In this document: in pieces, positions 31,222-39,843 of the stretch
Layout of the letters: every line of letters starts with the position of its first letter
Numbering within the stretch: position 1 is the first letter of the stretch
Assembly: GCA_019116705.1 (NCBI GenBank)
Contig: DXBF01000068.1
Location: forward strand, 1 to 51,904
DNA: 51,904 nt
Source of the DNA: Candidatus Gemmiger avistercoris
GTDB lineage: Bacteria > Bacillota > Clostridia > Oscillospirales > Ruminococcaceae
Direction: 5' to 3'
The notes under the pieces: model-generated
Told to the model about the DNA's origin: nothing
Databases searched by the model: none
Seen by the model: the letters and a program-made list of their open reading frames with translations, nothing else
Position numbers and translations under genes: made by a program

Positions 31222-31635
31222 CTATCTGATCGTGATTTTCCGGGTGTTGTCGTCCACTCTTTGGATGTCGATGTGGATGGGATGCTCCTGCTCCAGCAAG
31301 TCTGCGCAGTTTTCGCTCCACTCGCAGGCCACCACGGCCCCCATATCCAGGTAGTCGTAGAACCCCGCCGCAGCCAGATCGCTCTCGCCATGGATGCGGT
31401 ACAGGTCAAAATGCGCCAGCGGGCGCGGGCCGCGGTAGTAGTTGACGATGGCAAAGGTAGGGCTGCTGGCAGGGTCGGTACAGCCCAGCCCTTCGGCCAG
31501 ACCCTGGCAGAACGCCGTTTTCCCCGCGCCGAGGCCGCCGGTAAAGGCGATCAGCGCCCCGGCAGGCAGCGTCCGGGCGAAAGTACGGCCCAGGGCCACC
31601 GTTTCTTCCCGGGAATGTGTGGTATACTCCTGCAT
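31222..31635 (-). CDS. tsaE: tRNA t6A biosynthesis ATPase TsaE
   Basis: A 137-residue P-loop ATPase. The Walker A is GGLGAGKTAFCQGL at about residues 33-46; SSPTFAIVNYY and LAHFDLYRI are family motifs and CEWSENCADLL the Walker B-like end. It powers turnover of the TsaB-TsaD complex. AAGGAG lies 9 nt before the ATG at 31635. It starts the operon, with a consensus minus-strand promoter at 31668-31696. TsaC and TsaD must be encoded elsewhere. Confidence 0.94.
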   Translation of the reverse strand: MQEYTTHSREETVALGRTFARTLPAGALIAFTGGLGAGKTAFCQGLAEGLGCTDPASSPTFAIVNYYRGPRPLAHFDLYRIHGESDLAAAGFYDYLDMGAVVACEWSENCADLLEQEHPIHIDIQRVDDNTRKITIR

Positions 31636-31667
31636 GGCGTCATACTCCTTGCTGTAGAATCGTATTC

Positions 31668-31696
31668 ATTATAGTACACAACGCAGGATTTGTAAA
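31668..31696 (-). promoter_or_regulatory. Promoter of the tsaE-tsaB-rpiB-upp operon
   Basis: Minus-strand TTTACA (31696-31691), 17-nt spacer, perfect TATAAT (31673-31668). Confidence 0.75.
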
Positions 31697-31712
31697 ATTT
31701 AATTCGCAGGCG

Positions 31713-31741
31713 TGGTCAAAAGCACCTGCATGCGCTATAAT
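31713..31741 (+). promoter_or_regulatory. Promoter of the ftsW/rodA gene
   Basis: TGGTCA (31713-31718), 17-nt spacer, perfect TATAAT (31736-31741), back-to-back with the tsaE promoter. Confidence 0.6.
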
Positions 31742-31785
31742 AAGGGAAATAGCCGCAGGCCGCCCTGCCGGGAAAGGAGTTTTTT

Positions 31786-32949
31786 ATGTACCCGTTGATC
31801 CGCCGTTATCTGCGCCGCGTGGATGTGCTGTACCTGGCACTGTGCCTGCTGTGTTCAGCGCTCAGCGTGGTGGCGCTGGTCTCCCTGGGGTACAACCAGC
31901 TCGGCTCCAACAACAAGGCCTCGGTGCAGGTCATCGCCAGCCTGCTGGGCTTTCTGCTGGCGGTCATCTTCTCCACGGTGGATTACCGGGCACTGGCCCG
32001 GGCCTGGCCGCTGCACGCCACCCTTTCCTGGGGGCTGGTGCTGCCCACGCTGTTTTTCCACAACGTGCGGGCCGGGGTGCTGACCATCGGCTACGACGCG
32101 GGCGGCACCTCCAACTACAGCTGGTACCGGGTGGGCGGCATGACCTTCCAGCCTGCCGAACTGGCCAAGATCAGTTTTATCCTGACACTGGCGCTGCACC
32201 TGAGCCAGCTGCGCGGACAGGTCAACCGCCCCAAAAACCTGCTGCCGCTTTTGCTGCACATCCTCCTGCCGCCGTTCCTGATCCATCTGCAGGGGGACGA
32301 CGGCACCGCGCTGGTATTTTTGGGCATCGGGCTCATCATGCTGTATGCGGGCGGACTGTCCCACTGGCTGGTGGGCGGCGCGCTGCTGGGCTGCGTGGCG
32401 GGCGGCGGCGCGCTGCTGGTGCTGAAGCCGAACCTGCTCAAAGGCTACCAGTTCCAGCGGATCATGGCCATCCTGACGCCGGAGGACCCGGCTTTGGCCG
32501 ACATCACCTACCAGCAGAACAAAGGCTCCATGGCCATCGGCACCGGCGGGCTGACCGGGCAGGGGCTGTTCAGCGGCGACCACATTTTTGTGCCCAATGC
32601 CTGGAACGACTTTATTTTTGCCTACCTCGCCAACGTGATGGGTTTCGTAGGGGCCGCGCTGGCCCTGCTGCTGTTGTTCTGGCTCTGCCTGCGCACGCTG
32701 CGCACCGCCATGCAGAGCGCCGATGCGCTGGGCCGGCTGATCTGCGTGGGGATCTTTGCCGCGTTGTTCGTACAGTGTGTGATCAACCTGGGCATGAACC
32801 TGCAGGTGCTGCCGGTGATCGGCGTAACGCTGCCGTTTTTCTCCGCCGGCGGCTCCAGCGTTGTGATGATGTACCTCTGTGTGGGGCTGGTATTGAGCGT
32901 GGGCATGCACGCCCGCACCAGCCGCCTGCAGGCCCGGCCCATCCTGTAG
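31786..32949 (+). CDS. FtsW/RodA/SpoVE-family peptidoglycan polymerase
   Basis: A 387-residue integral membrane protein with about ten helices. Family signatures are NYSWYRVGGMTFQPAELAKI (QPAE), GDDGTALVFLGIGLIML, NKGSMAIGTGGLTGQGLFSG, FVPNAWNDFIFAYLANVMGF and LPVIGVTLPFFSAGGSSVV at the end. SEDS proteins polymerise lipid II glycan with a class B penicillin-binding protein. RodA (elongation) and FtsW (division) cannot be told apart safely here; the FxxxxNDFIFA pattern and short length lean to RodA. AAAGGAG precedes the ATG. The neighbouring gene is convergent. Confidence 0.92.
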   Translation: MYPLIRRYLRRVDVLYLALCLLCSALSVVALVSLGYNQLGSNNKASVQVIASLLGFLLAVIFSTVDYRALARAWPLHATLSWGLVLPTLFFHNVRAGVLTIGYDAGGTSNYSWYRVGGMTFQPAELAKISFILTLALHLSQLRGQVNRPKNLLPLLLHILLPPFLIHLQGDDGTALVFLGIGLIMLYAGGLSHWLVGGALLGCVAGGGALLVLKPNLLKGYQFQRIMAILTPEDPALADITYQQNKGSMAIGTGGLTGQGLFSGDHIFVPNAWNDFIFAYLANVMGFVGAALALLLLFWLCLRTLRTAMQSADALGRLICVGIFAALFVQCVINLGMNLQVLPVIGVTLPFFSAGGSSVVMMYLCVGLVLSVGMHARTSRLQARPIL

Positions 32950-32982
32950 CCCTATGTACGGCGGGCCGCTGCCCGCCCGGAT

Positions 32983-33204
32983 TCACTGGGCCTGCGGCTC
33001 CGGCCCGGGGTCCCCGTCCATAAAAAGGCTGGGGATCAGGCAGAGGGCGGCCACGCCCACCACGATAAAAACCGTGCGGGCCAGCCAGTTGAGGCTGCCG
33101 CCCAGCAGCCAGCCGACGGCGTTGAAGCCCCATATGCCGTAGATCCCCCAGTTCAGGCCGCCCACAATGGCGAGCAGCAGCAACAGTTTTCTGAATACAG
33201 ACAT
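32983..33204 (-). CDS. DUF378 small membrane protein
   Basis: A 73-residue protein with two hydrophobic helices. LLLAIVGGLNWGIYGIWGFN and AVGWLLGGSLNWLARTVF are the DUF378 pattern (GxxNWGxxG), common in Firmicutes and without known function. An acidic, proline-rich tail (DGDPGPEPQAQ) follows. GGGAGGGATTTTT precedes the ATG. It is the last gene of a minus-strand run and converges on the SEDS gene. Confidence 0.9.
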   Translation of the reverse strand: MSVFRKLLLLLAIVGGLNWGIYGIWGFNAVGWLLGGSLNWLARTVFIVVGVAALCLIPSLFMDGDPGPEPQAQ

Positions 33205-33290
33205 AAAAATCCCTCCCTGTGGTCAGTATTCCGCCGCAGGGAGGGATTTATGCACCGCAGCGCAAAAGGCTTCTTGCGCTGCCGCGTGGG

Positions 33291-34586
33291 TCAGCCGGTG
33301 TGCACGGCCTTGGGGTAAACGGCCTGCATCCGCGCGTCGTCATAGTGTTCGTCCAGGTAAACCGCCACCTCATTCCGGGGCGGGATGCCTTCCAGCCGCT
33401 GGTTGTAGCGTACCAGCGCCATGGAACTGACGGCCATATCCGCCACCATAAACAGGCACAGGCACCAGGTGAGCACCTTGCCGAAGGTGCGCGGGATGCG
33501 CTCGATCATGCGTGAAAGCGGCGGGTAGAACACCTTGAACCAGGCCACGGCGGCAAAGCCCCAGAAGAAGCAGTACAGCAGGTTGATGCGGCCGCCCAGG
33601 TTGAAGGGGATGGCGCTGTAGTCCCAGAACACTGCCCCGAACACCACTTCGGTAAAGACGCTGCACAGATACTCATACGCGCCGCCCAGCAGCGTGCCCG
33701 TAACGAACAGCCAGCTGGCGGATTTGTCTTTATACCGATAGAGCAGCAGCGTGACCAGCGCGATGGCCAGCCCCCACACGATGGAGAACGGCCCCCAGAC
33801 CAGGCTGGAACGGCTCATCCAGTAGCCCGCCGTGATGCGGCAGAAGATCGTTTCGACCACATCGCCCAGGAACGCGCCGATGATGAACAGCAGCACGATC
33901 TTGTAAGGGCTGCATCCCGCCGCAAAGACAGTCGCCCTGGCCTTTTTCTCCCGTTCAAAGGTGACCGCCGGGTGCGCCTTGGTCATGCGGCGCTCCACCC
34001 GCCCCAGGATCCACAATCCGGCGCGCAGGGTCAGGTTGGCCAGACGGTTTTCCACCGCCTCGGCCGGAGGCCAGCGGTAGCGCAGGCCCAGCATCGTCAG
34101 GAAGGTCCCCACCGCATCAATGGCAAAGACAACGATGCCCGCCCACAGGACGGCTGCCCGCACCCCGCCCGGGATCAGGTCGAAGAGGAACAGCAGCAGC
34201 GGGTTGCCCCATTTGACCATAAACACACTGAGCAGGCCCCACAGCACCGAGGCGCCCAGGCAGATATAGCCGTCCAGGTTGAATTTACGGTCGCTGTAAT
34301 CCCACCAGCGGGTGTGGCTGACCCGTTCCAGGATATGCCCGGCGATCCATTCCAGCACGGTGGCATAAACGGCGCCCAGCCCGAGCAGGAAAAACCAGCT
34401 CTGCTGCAGGTCGCCCAGGGCAAAACTGATGATGAGCCCGCCGATACCGTACAGGATGCACAGCGGCCCGTTGAGCACGCCGCAGTCCTGATAACGGCGC
34501 TTGCGCACCGCGTTGGTCAGCACCTCGCCCAGCCATCCCAAAAAGGAGTAGGCAAAGAACAGATAGGTAAGCTGATAAAATCCCAT
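33291..34586 (-). CDS. PF06541-type membrane protein (putative ABC transporter permease), duplicated domain
   Basis: A 431-residue membrane protein with two related halves of about 170 residues. The first half has CGVLNGPLCILYGIGGLII and WDYSDRKFNLDGYICLGASV; the second repeats it as SLVWGPFSIVWGLAIAL and WDYSAIPFNLGGRINLLYC. This is the family annotated putative ABC transporter permease (PF06541, CmpB-like), usually present as a single unit; substrate and ATPase are unknown. TAGGAGTTTTTTT precedes the ATG. A soluble C-terminal tail follows the last helix. Hairpins lie upstream between it and the dehydrogenase gene. Confidence 0.85.
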   Translation of the reverse strand: MGFYQLTYLFFAYSFLGWLGEVLTNAVRKRRYQDCGVLNGPLCILYGIGGLIISFALGDLQQSWFFLLGLGAVYATVLEWIAGHILERVSHTRWWDYSDRKFNLDGYICLGASVLWGLLSVFMVKWGNPLLLFLFDLIPGGVRAAVLWAGIVVFAIDAVGTFLTMLGLRYRWPPAEAVENRLANLTLRAGLWILGRVERRMTKAHPAVTFEREKKARATVFAAGCSPYKIVLLFIIGAFLGDVVETIFCRITAGYWMSRSSLVWGPFSIVWGLAIALVTLLLYRYKDKSASWLFVTGTLLGGAYEYLCSVFTEVVFGAVFWDYSAIPFNLGGRINLLYCFFWGFAAVAWFKVFYPPLSRMIERIPRTFGKVLTWCLCLFMVADMAVSSMALVRYNQRLEGIPPRNEVAVYLDEHYDDARMQAVYPKAVHTG

Positions 34587-34598
34587 AAAAAAACTCCT

Positions 34599-34677
34599 AC
34601 TTGTACGGCCCGCCGGGTACCGGCGGGCGGAAAGGCCCCGGCTGCCCGCAGCGGAATGCGGCAGCCGCTTTTTCTTT
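34599..34677. other. Tandem GC-rich hairpins between the dehydrogenase and PF06541 genes
   Basis: GCCCGCCGG-TACC-GGCGGGC and CGGCTGCC...GGCAGCCG stand side by side. The second is followed on the plus strand by CTTTTT; on the minus strand neither has a T run, so partial termination only is expected. Confidence 0.45.
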
Positions 34678-34679
34678 GG

Positions 34680-35696
34680 TTACTGCGCCGGAACCTCTGC
34701 CTCACAGGTCAGACGGCGGCCCGGCATTTCCGCGCTCACATAGCGGGTGCGGCGGCTCATCTGGTTGTCCAGCGTCTGCCCGGAGGCAAAACGCCGCAGG
34801 TTGTGGGCAAAGATCCCCACGATGTTTTCCAGCGTCCGGGGCAGGCTGAACCGCCCCGAGATATGGGGCGTGATGAGCACGGTATCCAGCCGCCACAGCG
34901 GGTGTTCCGGCGGCAGCGGTTCAGGATCAGTCACGTCCAGCGCCGCCCCGTACAGGGCGCCGCTCTCAATGGCGGCGGCCAGCGCGTCGGAATCCACCGC
35001 CGTGCCCCGGCCCACATTGATCAGGATCGCCCCCGGCTTGCAGCGGGCCAGACGGGCCGCATCAAACAGGCGGGCCGTTTCCGGCGTGCCCGGCAGGCTG
35101 AGCGCGACCACATCCGCGCCGGGCAATTCCGCATCCAGTTCCTCCGCCCCCACAACGCGCAGGCAGTAGTCCGGCGCGGGGGCCGCATGGCGCCGCACCC
35201 CCACCACCTCCGCTCCCAGGGCGTGGGCCCTGCGGGCAAAGCTGGCGCCGATATCCCCCATCCCCACGCAGAGCACCCGGGAACCGGCGACCGACCGCAC
35301 CGGCCGCTCGATGGCCTGCCAGCACTGCCTGCGCTGCCGGTCCCGGTAAAGCTGCAGGTCCTTGGCCAGCGCCAGCCACATGCCCAGCATCCATTCGCTG
35401 ATGGCCAGCCCGTAGGCCCCCGTGGCGTTGGTCACCAGGCAGTCCGGCGGCAGCACACCGGGTTCCAGGTACGGGTCCGGCCCGGCGAAATTGGACTGGA
35501 ACCATGCCAGACGCCGGTTCTGCCGGATCAGTTCCACCGGCACATTGCCCAGGATCGCATCCGCCCAGAGCACTTCTTCCAGCGTGGCCGTCTCCTCCGT
35601 GGTAAAGCGGCAGGCAAAGGCGGGCGCCGCCTGCCGGATGCGTTCCCGCTGCCCCGCAGAGAGCGGCAGCGCCACCAGGATGTGCTTTTCCGTCAT
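34680..35696 (-). CDS. D-2-hydroxyacid dehydrogenase family protein
   Basis: A 338-residue NAD(P)-dependent dehydrogenase. The Rossmann loop is VLCVGMGDIGASFARRA at about residues 145-160; INVGRGTAVDSDAL carries the catalytic arginine, LDVTDPEPLPPEHPLW the glutamate and ITPHISG the histidine, so the enzyme looks active. The family reduces 2-keto acids to D-2-hydroxyacids; the substrate is not evident. GGAGGGGGGACC precedes the ATG at 35696, which overlaps the queH stop as ATGA. A longer frame to 35939 is a shadow of queH. Confidence 0.92.
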   Translation of the reverse strand: MTEKHILVALPLSAGQRERIRQAAPAFACRFTTEETATLEEVLWADAILGNVPVELIRQNRRLAWFQSNFAGPDPYLEPGVLPPDCLVTNATGAYGLAISEWMLGMWLALAKDLQLYRDRQRRQCWQAIERPVRSVAGSRVLCVGMGDIGASFARRAHALGAEVVGVRRHAAPAPDYCLRVVGAEELDAELPGADVVALSLPGTPETARLFDAARLARCKPGAILINVGRGTAVDSDALAAAIESGALYGAALDVTDPEPLPPEHPLWRLDTVLITPHISGRFSLPRTLENIVGIFAHNLRRFASGQTLDNQMSRRTRYVSAEMPGRRLTCEAEVPAQ

Positions 35697-36337
35697 ATCG
35701 GTCCCCCCTCCGGCGGCTTTTCTGCACCGCGCGCCTGCTTGCTGAACACGCAGCCGCAGTAATCCTGCCGGTACAGCCCGTACTCGGCGCTGAGCTGCAA
35801 GCTGCGCTTGTAACCGTCCTTTTTGCGGAACTCGCTGGGCAGGAAACGCACGCCGTAACGCGCGCCCAGTTCCGCCCCCAGCGCGTTGATGCGCACCGGG
35901 TCCTTCATGGGGGAGATGGACAGCGTGGTGCAGTACCACTCGAACCCCTGTTCCGCCGCATAGCGGGCCGCCTGTTCCAGCCGCAGGCGGTAGCAGGCGG
36001 TGCAGCGCGCGCCTTTTTCCGGCTCCTGTTCCAGCCCCCGGACGGCGTCGTAAAATTCCTGCGGGTCATAGGGCAGCTCCACCACCGGGAAGCGGTACCC
36101 CGCCTGCTGCACGAACCGCTCCAGTTCCGCCTCCCTCCGGCGGTACTCCGCCGGGGGATAGATATTGGGGTTGTAGTACAGCACCGTCAGGTCGAAATGC
36201 GCGGCCAGCCGTTCCAGCGTGGCGCTGGAGCAGGGCGCGCAGCAGGCGTGCAGCAGCAGCCGGGGACGCCGGCCCCCGGCCTCCAGTTCCGCCAGGACCT
36301 TTTCCATGGCAAGCTGATAGTTCACACGGTTCGGCAC
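35693..36337 (-). CDS. queH: Epoxyqueuosine reductase QueH
   Basis: A 214-residue DUF208/QueH protein, the non-orthologous replacement of QueG in anaerobes. Cysteines of HACCAPCSSA (Cys32, Cys33, Cys36), ARCTACYRLRL and YCGCVFS bind the iron-sulphur cluster and active metal. It reduces epoxyqueuosine to queuosine at tRNA position 34. The start is taken as GTG at 36337 because AGGAAAGGGG lies 10 nt upstream; the frame continues to 36421. The dehydrogenase gene overlaps its stop by 4 nt. Confidence 0.92.
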   Translation of the reverse strand: MPNRVNYQLAMEKVLAELEAGGRRPRLLLHACCAPCSSATLERLAAHFDLTVLYYNPNIYPPAEYRRREAELERFVQQAGYRFPVVELPYDPQEFYDAVRGLEQEPEKGARCTACYRLRLEQAARYAAEQGFEWYCTTLSISPMKDPVRINALGAELGARYGVRFLPSEFRKKDGYKRSLQLSAEYGLYRQDYCGCVFSKQARGAEKPPEGGPI

Positions 36338-36651
36338 GGCCGGATCGCCCCTTTCCTGTCTTCTGACCGCCCCGCAGCCACCGCTGCAGACGATGTTACC
36401 ATGATAGCATATACGGCGCATTTTTGCATTACATTCCAGAAAATTTCCCGCCGTTTTTTGCAGGAACCCGCCGGGATCTGTTTGGCGGCCGTTTATAGTT
36501 TATTTGGATTTCTTTCGCAATTTATTGAAATTTCTTTCACCTCTTTGTCACAAACAGCCGGTATACTGTAAGTGTCCTCAGGAAGGGAGCAGGGACCCGG
36601 AATGAGGGCAGGGACCCCAAGTTTTTTCATCCATACTCCTCTTTTCTTTTG

Positions 36652-36696
36652 ACACCAGAGCGGTGCAGACCAAGGTCTGTGCCGCTTTGGTGTTTT
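36652..36696 (+). terminator. Orphan plus-strand terminator
   Basis: ACACCAGAGCGG...CCGCTTTGGTGT with inner GCAGACC/GGTCTGT, followed by TTTT. No plus-strand gene lies upstream; queH is on the other strand. Confidence 0.8.
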
Positions 36697-36733
36697 ATGC
36701 GCTCTTCCGGGCAATTTTTCCGCCTGCATGCTC

Positions 36734-36762
36734 TTGCCAAACAGCACAAAAAAATGTAGAAT
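36734..36762 (+). promoter_or_regulatory. Promoter of the dehydratase-activator operon
   Basis: TTGCCA (36734-36739), 17-nt spacer, TAGAAT (36757-36762), about 110 nt before the ATG at 36879. Confidence 0.65.
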
Positions 36763-36878
36763 AAAGTGATATGGTATCGGTGGGAGTGGGCCGTTTTGCC
36801 TGCCGCCCACGCAGAATGCAGCGAACGCGCGATACCCTGTCCCGCAATTTCCCGTTTTCCCCAGGAGGTTACATCTAT

Positions 36879-39812
36879 ATGAGAGTTGGTTTGGACATCG
36901 GTTCCACCACCATTAAATGCGTTGTGCTGGACGACGTCGGGAAGATCCTGTTTTCCACCTATGAGCGTCATTTCAGCCACATCCTTGAGAAAGGCAAGGC
37001 CCTGCTGGAAAAAGTAGCGGCTGATTACCTGCCGGACGGCCGTGCCCGTCTGGCCATCTCCGGCTCCGCCGGCATGGGCCTGGCCGACAGCTGCAAGGTC
37101 CCCTTTGTGCAGGAAGTGTTCGCCACCCGCGTGGCGGCCAACCGGCTGGTGCCCGGCACCGACTGCATCATCGAGCTGGGCGGCGAGGACGCCAAGATCC
37201 TCTTCCTGACCGGCGGCACCGAGGTGCGCATGAACGGCAGCTGCGCCGGCGGCACCGGCGCGTTCATCGACCAGATGGCCACCCTTTTGAAGATGGGCGC
37301 CGACGAGATGGACGCCGCCGCCCAGACCGCCACCCGCACCTACACCATCGCGTCCCGCTGCGGCGTGTTTGCCAAGAGCGATATCCAGCCGCTGATCAAC
37401 CAGGGCGCCCAGGCCGGGGACATCGCCGCCTCGATCTACCAGGCGGTGGTCAACCAGACCATCGCCGGGTTGGCCCAGGGCCGCCCCATCAAGGGCAACA
37501 TCGTCTACCTGGGCGGGCCGCTGACCTTCAGCAAGACGCTGCGCCAGAGTTTTGACAAGACGCTGGGCGTGCAGGGCCTCTGCCCCGAGAACAGCCTGCT
37601 CTACGTCGCCATGGGCGCGGCTTTCTACGCCGACGAGGAGTGCGACTTGCACGAGGTGGCCCGCCGTCTGGATGACTACAGCGCCACCGCTACCTACGTG
37701 AGCCTGCCGCCGCTGTTCGCCGACCAGGACGAGTACGAGGCCTTCCACGCCCGGCACCTGAAAGCCGCGGTGCCCTGCCTGCCCTTCAGCGCCCAGTGCG
37801 GGCCGGTGCACATCGGCATCGACTCGGGCTCCACCACCATCAAGCTGGTGGTCATCGACCAGAACGCCAACATTCTCTTCGAGAGTTACCGCCCCAACCT
37901 GGGCAACCCCATCCCGCTGGTGCGGGAGACGCTGCTCAAACTGTATAAGGACCACCCCGGCCTGCAGATCGCCAGCGTGACCACCACCGGCTACGGCGAG
38001 GAACTGGTGAAGAACGCTTTCCACTGCGACCGCGGCCTGGTGGAGACGGTGGCCCACTTTACCGCCGCCAAGCATTTTCTGCCCGACGTGGATTTCATCA
38101 TCGACATCGGCGGCCAGGACATGAAGTGCTTCAAGATCGAGGATGGGGCCATCAGCAACATCTTCCTCAACGAAGCCTGTTCCTCCGGCTGCGGCAGCTT
38201 CCTGCAGACCTTCGCCCAGGCGCTGGGCTACGATGTGAAGGAGTTTGCGGCCCTGGGGCTTTTTGCCGACCGGCCCGTGGACCTGGGCAGCCGCTGCACG
38301 GTGTTCATGAACTCCTCGGTCAAACAGGCCCAGAAGGACGGCGCTTCCATCGAGAACATCAGCGCCGGGCTTTCCATCTCGGTGGTCAAGAACGCGCTGT
38401 ACAAGGTCATCCGCGCTTCCAGCCCCGAAGAACTGGGCCGCAACATCGTGGTCCAGGGCGGCACCTTCTACAACGAAGCGGTGCTGCGCGCCTTTGAGAA
38501 GGAGATGGGCGTCAACGTCATCCGCCCCGACATTGCCGGCCTGATGGGCGCCTACGGCGCGGCGCTCCACGGGCTGAGCCACGCGGGCAAGGACGCCCGC
38601 AGCACCGTGCTCACCGAAGCGGAGCTGGAGGCCTTCAGCCAGAAGGTCAACACCGTACAGTGCCAGGGATGCGGCAACCACTGCCAGCTGACCGTCAATA
38701 TCTTTGCCGACGGCAAGCGCTTTATCTCGGGCAACCGCTGCGACAAGCCGGTGACCGGCAAGGCCGCCAACGAGGACCTGGACCTCTACGCCTACAAGCT
38801 GCAGCTGCTGGAAGGCTACCGCAGCGCCCCCGCGCCGGAACATCCCCGGGCGCGCATCGGCATCCCGCTGTGCCTGAACATGTATGAGCTGCTGCCGTTC
38901 TGGCATACGCTGTTTACCAGGCTGGGCTTTGCGGTGGTGGTGAGCCCCTTCTCCAACCGCAAGCTCTACCAGACCGGGCAGGCCACCATCCCCAGCGACA
39001 CCGCCTGCTTCCCGGCCAAGCTGAGCCACGGGCACATCCACTGGCTGGCTGAGCAGGGCGTGGACGCCGTGTTCTACCCCTGCATGAGCTACAACCTGGA
39101 CGAACACCTGGGCGACAACCACTACAACTGCCCGGTGGTGGCCTACTACCCCGAAGTGCTGGCCGGAAACTGCCCCGAACTGGAGGGCATCCCCCTGCTG
39201 TACGACTACTTCAACCTGGAGCGCCGCAAGGATTTCTGCAAACATTTCTACGCGTCGCTGTCCAGGACCTTCCCCGGCCTTGACAAAAAGGCCGTGCGCG
39301 AGGCCATCGACGCCGCCTACGAGGAATACGGCCGCCACATGCAGCAGGTGCGCGACAAGGGCGCCCAGATCATCGCGGAAGCCCGCCGGGAGGGCAAACA
39401 CATCATCGTGCTGGCCGGACGGCCCTACCACGTGGACCCCGAGGTCAACCACGGCATCGACCAGCTCATCGTCCGCCAGGGCGCAGCCGTCGTGACCGAG
39501 GACGCGGTAAGCTGCTACGAGGAAAAATTCGGCACCTCGGTGCTGAACCAGTGGACCTACCACAGCCGCCTGTACGCCGCCGCCAAATACTGCACCACCC
39601 AGCCCGACATGGACCTGGTGCAGCTGGTGTCTTTCGGCTGCGGGCTGGACGCCATCACCACCGACGAAACGCGGGAGATCCTGCAGGCCGGCGGCAAACT
39701 GTACACCCAGCTGAAGATCGACGAGATCACCAACCTGGGCGCGGTGAACATCCGCCTGCGCAGCCTGTTCGCGGCGCTGCAGGAGCGCCGCGAGGCCGCC
39801 GGTCTGGCCTGA
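36879..39812 (+). CDS. Acyl-CoA dehydratase activase-related protein, N-terminal part (two ASKHA domains)
   Basis: A 977-residue protein with two BadF/HgdC-type ATPase domains in tandem. Domain 1 (residues 1-260) starts VGLDIGSTTIK and has Cys122 in NGSCAGGTGAF and Cys161 in ASRCGVFAKSD, the ligands of the bridging [4Fe-4S] cluster. Domain 2 (about 310-560) starts IGIDSGSTTIKLV with NEACSSGCGSFLQ and LGSRCTVFMNSS. The rest (about 620-960) is a DUF2229-like region with CQGCGNHC. Archerases of this kind drive electrons into 2-hydroxyacyl-CoA dehydratases with ATP. Related proteins are usually one chain of about 1,400 residues; here the last third is the next gene. CCAGGAGGTTACATC precedes the ATG. 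Confidence 0.88.
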   Translation: MRVGLDIGSTTIKCVVLDDVGKILFSTYERHFSHILEKGKALLEKVAADYLPDGRARLAISGSAGMGLADSCKVPFVQEVFATRVAANRLVPGTDCIIELGGEDAKILFLTGGTEVRMNGSCAGGTGAFIDQMATLLKMGADEMDAAAQTATRTYTIASRCGVFAKSDIQPLINQGAQAGDIAASIYQAVVNQTIAGLAQGRPIKGNIVYLGGPLTFSKTLRQSFDKTLGVQGLCPENSLLYVAMGAAFYADEECDLHEVARRLDDYSATATYVSLPPLFADQDEYEAFHARHLKAAVPCLPFSAQCGPVHIGIDSGSTTIKLVVIDQNANILFESYRPNLGNPIPLVRETLLKLYKDHPGLQIASVTTTGYGEELVKNAFHCDRGLVETVAHFTAAKHFLPDVDFIIDIGGQDMKCFKIEDGAISNIFLNEACSSGCGSFLQTFAQALGYDVKEFAALGLFADRPVDLGSRCTVFMNSSVKQAQKDGASIENISAGLSISVVKNALYKVIRASSPEELGRNIVVQGGTFYNEAVLRAFEKEMGVNVIRPDIAGLMGAYGAALHGLSHAGKDARSTVLTEAELEAFSQKVNTVQCQGCGNHCQLTVNIFADGKRFISGNRCDKPVTGKAANEDLDLYAYKLQLLEGYRSAPAPEHPRARIGIPLCLNMYELLPFWHTLFTRLGFAVVVSPFSNRKLYQTGQATIPSDTACFPAKLSHGHIHWLAEQGVDAVFYPCMSYNLDEHLGDNHYNCPVVAYYPEVLAGNCPELEGIPLLYDYFNLERRKDFCKHFYASLSRTFPGLDKKAVREAIDAAYEEYGRHMQQVRDKGAQIIAEARREGKHIIVLAGRPYHVDPEVNHGIDQLIVRQGAAVVTEDAVSCYEEKFGTSVLNQWTYHSRLYAAAKYCTTQPDMDLVQLVSFGCGLDAITTDETREILQAGGKLYTQLKIDEITNLGAVNIRLRSLFAALQERREAAGLA

Positions 39813-39843
39813 TCCGCCCCCCTTTTACAAGAGGCAAAGATTT

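Larger units (their letters stand above)
36338..36878. other. 541-nt gene-free stretch before the activase gene
   Basis: The stretch is AT-rich near 36420-36550, then holds two near-identical G-rich segments GCAGGGACCC (36589-36598 and 36608-36617), an isolated TATACT (36562-36567), a strong plus-strand terminator (36652-36696) and the activase promoter (36734-36762). No convincing reading frame with a ribosome site was found. A short untranslated transcript between 36568 and 36696 is possible. Confidence 0.5.

Noticed and set aside
33972-35762. 596-codon open frame on the plus strand
   Set aside because: Shadow crossing the PF06541 and dehydrogenase genes and the hairpins between them; composition-driven.
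36575-36600. Resemblance to the SRP RNA domain IV loop (AGGAAGGGAGCAG)
   Set aside because: The 3' half looks alike, but the conserved 5' GUCAGG strand and the outer stem are missing, so it is taken as a chance G-rich match.
36627-39563. 978-codon open frame on the minus strand
   Set aside because: It lies exactly opposite the activase gene, is rich in Gly/Val/Ala/His/Gln with no domain, and arises from the GC-biased third codon position of the real gene.
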